DNA of 7,914 nucleotides from Spartobacteria bacterium (GTDB lineage: Bacteria > Verrucomicrobiota > Verrucomicrobiae > Chthoniobacterales > UBA6821): contig PLEU01000008.1 of assembly GCA_003136515.1 (NCBI GenBank), positions 1-7,914 on the forward strand. The letters run 5' to 3'. Below are positions 7,393 to 7,914 of this stretch, piece after piece. The stretch's first letter is position 1, and every line of letters starts with the position of its first letter. The position numbers and the translations under genes are program-made. The notes below the pieces were generated by a model. The model saw only the letters and a list, made by a program, of their open reading frames with translations. It had not been told where the DNA came from and made no database searches.

Positions 7393-7403
7393 GCCGTGAG
7401 GCA

Positions 7404-7466
7404 CAAGGAAGTGAGTTTTTTTCGTCTTGCGAGGTTTTTCCGCGCCTTCTTCCTTGCTCCAAGACG
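7404..7466. repeat. Two crossed inverted repeats (possible pseudoknot or alternative hairpins)
   Basis: CAAGGAAG (7404-7411) is the exact reverse complement of CTTCCTTG (7449-7456). CGTCTTG (7423-7429) is the exact reverse complement of CAAGACG (7460-7466). The arms interleave, so in RNA they could form an H-type pseudoknot or two mutually exclusive stems. Sequence pairing is direct observation; folding and function are inference. Confidence 0.4.
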
Positions 7467-7467
7467 C

Positions 7468-7506
7468 CCCTGTGTCCATAAAAGTCCTCTCCTTTCCAAC
7501 ACAGGG
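7468..7506. repeat. 8-bp inverted repeat with 23-nt loop
   Basis: CCCTGTGT (7468-7475) and ACACAGGG (7499-7506) are perfect reverse complements. Read on the minus strand, the loop holds a strong Shine-Dalgarno-like stretch (AAGGAGAGG) and an ATG at 7479. Read on the plus strand it lies in the proposed nuoG leader. It could be an operator or an RNA hairpin. Confidence 0.4.
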
Positions 7507-7528
7507 AAATCCATTTCACTATCCACCG

Positions 7529-7914
7529 ATGAGCGCTTCCGCCACCACTGCCGAACCCCGGATCGAAACAGCTGTCCCGATGATCAATGTGCAGGTCGAT
7601 GGTGAGTGGAAACAGTTTCCAAAGGGAACGCGCTTGATCGAGGCCTGTATGCAGAGCGGAAGCTTCGTTCCCCACTACTGTTATCACCCGGCCCTCAGCT
7701 CACCCGGCAACTGCCGTATGTGCCTAATCGAGATGGGAACTCCCAAGCTGGGGCCGGATCGCAAGCCGGAGATCGGCCCTGATGGGCACCCGGTCATCGC
7801 CTGGAGCCCGCGCCCCGCAATTTCCTGCGCCATCGACATCACGGAAGGTCTTGCCGTACGTACCAAGTCCCCACTCGTAGAGGAATGTCGTAAGGGGGTC
7901 ATGGAATTCCTCCT
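7529..7914 (+). CDS. nuoG: NADH-quinone oxidoreductase subunit G, N-terminus (3' end cut by window edge)
   Basis: NuoG is the large iron-sulfur subunit of the complex I peripheral arm, passing electrons from the NADH site toward quinone. The 128 visible codons cover the ferredoxin-like domain. The [2Fe-2S] ligands are Cys51, Cys62, Cys65 and Cys100 (spacing x10, x2, x34), a long-spacer layout like that of Thermus Nqo3 rather than E. coli. The line ends at CRKGVMEFLL, just before the expected His-Cys3 [4Fe-4S] motif. ATG 7529 adds about 17 residues before the usual domain start; Met18 (7580) is an alternative. No Shine-Dalgarno site precedes either. Upstream lies a tRNA on the other strand rather than nuoF, so nuoG appears to begin a transcription unit. 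Other Nuo genes may follow beyond the window. A related molybdopterin-type 2Fe-2S protein is the lesser alternative. Confidence 0.92.
   Translation, partial: MSASATTAEPRIETAVPMINVQVDGEWKQFPKGTRLIEACMQSGSFVPHYCYHPALSSPGNCRMCLIEMGTPKLGPDRKPEIGPDGHPVIAWSPRPAISCAIDITEGLAVRTKSPLVEECRKGVMEFL

Larger units (their letters stand above)
7346..7528. promoter_or_regulatory. tRNA-Ser / nuoG divergent intergenic region
   Basis: This 183-bp gap must drive the tRNA on the minus strand and probably nuoG on the plus strand. For nuoG a weak candidate is TTGCTC (7454-7459), a 17-bp spacer and CATAAA (7477-7482), giving a leader of about 40 nt. The gap is crowded with inverted repeats: 7404-7411 with 7449-7456, 7423-7429 with 7460-7466, and 7468-7475 with 7499-7506. 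CCATTTCAC at 7511-7519 matches a motif at the same place before smc. No protein gene is convincing here. Confidence 0.5.

Noticed and set aside
7248..7526. N-terminal extension of the hydrolase frame reaching back through the tRNA
   Set aside because: The added 93 codons translate the tRNA-Ser gene and its leader. Family similarity begins only at ATG 7247.

Overview
The window most likely comes from a bacterium of the phylum Verrucomicrobiota or a close PVC relative. The main reasons are the style of the NuoG N-terminus (a long spacer rich in Gly, Pro and Lys between the third and fourth cluster cysteines) and the SMC head sequence. This placement rests on family resemblance read by eye, not on a search. 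The coding capacity is ordinary chromosomal housekeeping and metabolism. I see no insertion sequence, phage gene, CRISPR array or defence system.

Layout from left to right. Positions 1-3470 (minus) hold almost all of smc, the chromosome-condensation ATPase, cut at its 3' end by the window edge. A 217-bp divergent intergenic region (3471-3687) carries a perfect 20-bp palindrome and a consensus -10 box very close to the next start. Positions 3688-4329 (plus) encode a KDPG-aldolase family protein (eda). It converges on bioF (4326-5486, minus), and one palindromic CTAG supplies both stop codons. After a 100-bp gap comes a minus-strand cluster read from right to left: tRNA-Ser(GGA) at 7345-7259, an isochorismatase-family hydrolase (7247-6678) starting 11 nt after the tRNA, and an AbrB-family membrane protein (6672-5587) starting 5 nt after the hydrolase. 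bioF may or may not belong to the same transcript. A 183-bp gap with several inverted repeats separates the tRNA from nuoG (7529 onward, plus), whose first 128 codons are visible.

How the genes work together: SMC serves chromosome segregation, Eda-type aldolase serves sugar-acid breakdown, BioF serves biotin synthesis and NuoG serves respiratory complex I. They do not form one pathway. Only the hydrolase and membrane-protein pair looks like an operon.

The points worth a second look are regulatory. They are an almost complete lack of Shine-Dalgarno sites, a probable leaderless or near-leaderless eda mRNA, an identical 9-nt CCATTTCAC motif 9-10 nt before both the smc and nuoG start codons, a tRNA that runs straight into a protein gene, and crossed inverted repeats between the tRNA and nuoG. 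I found no convincing undescribed multi-gene system.
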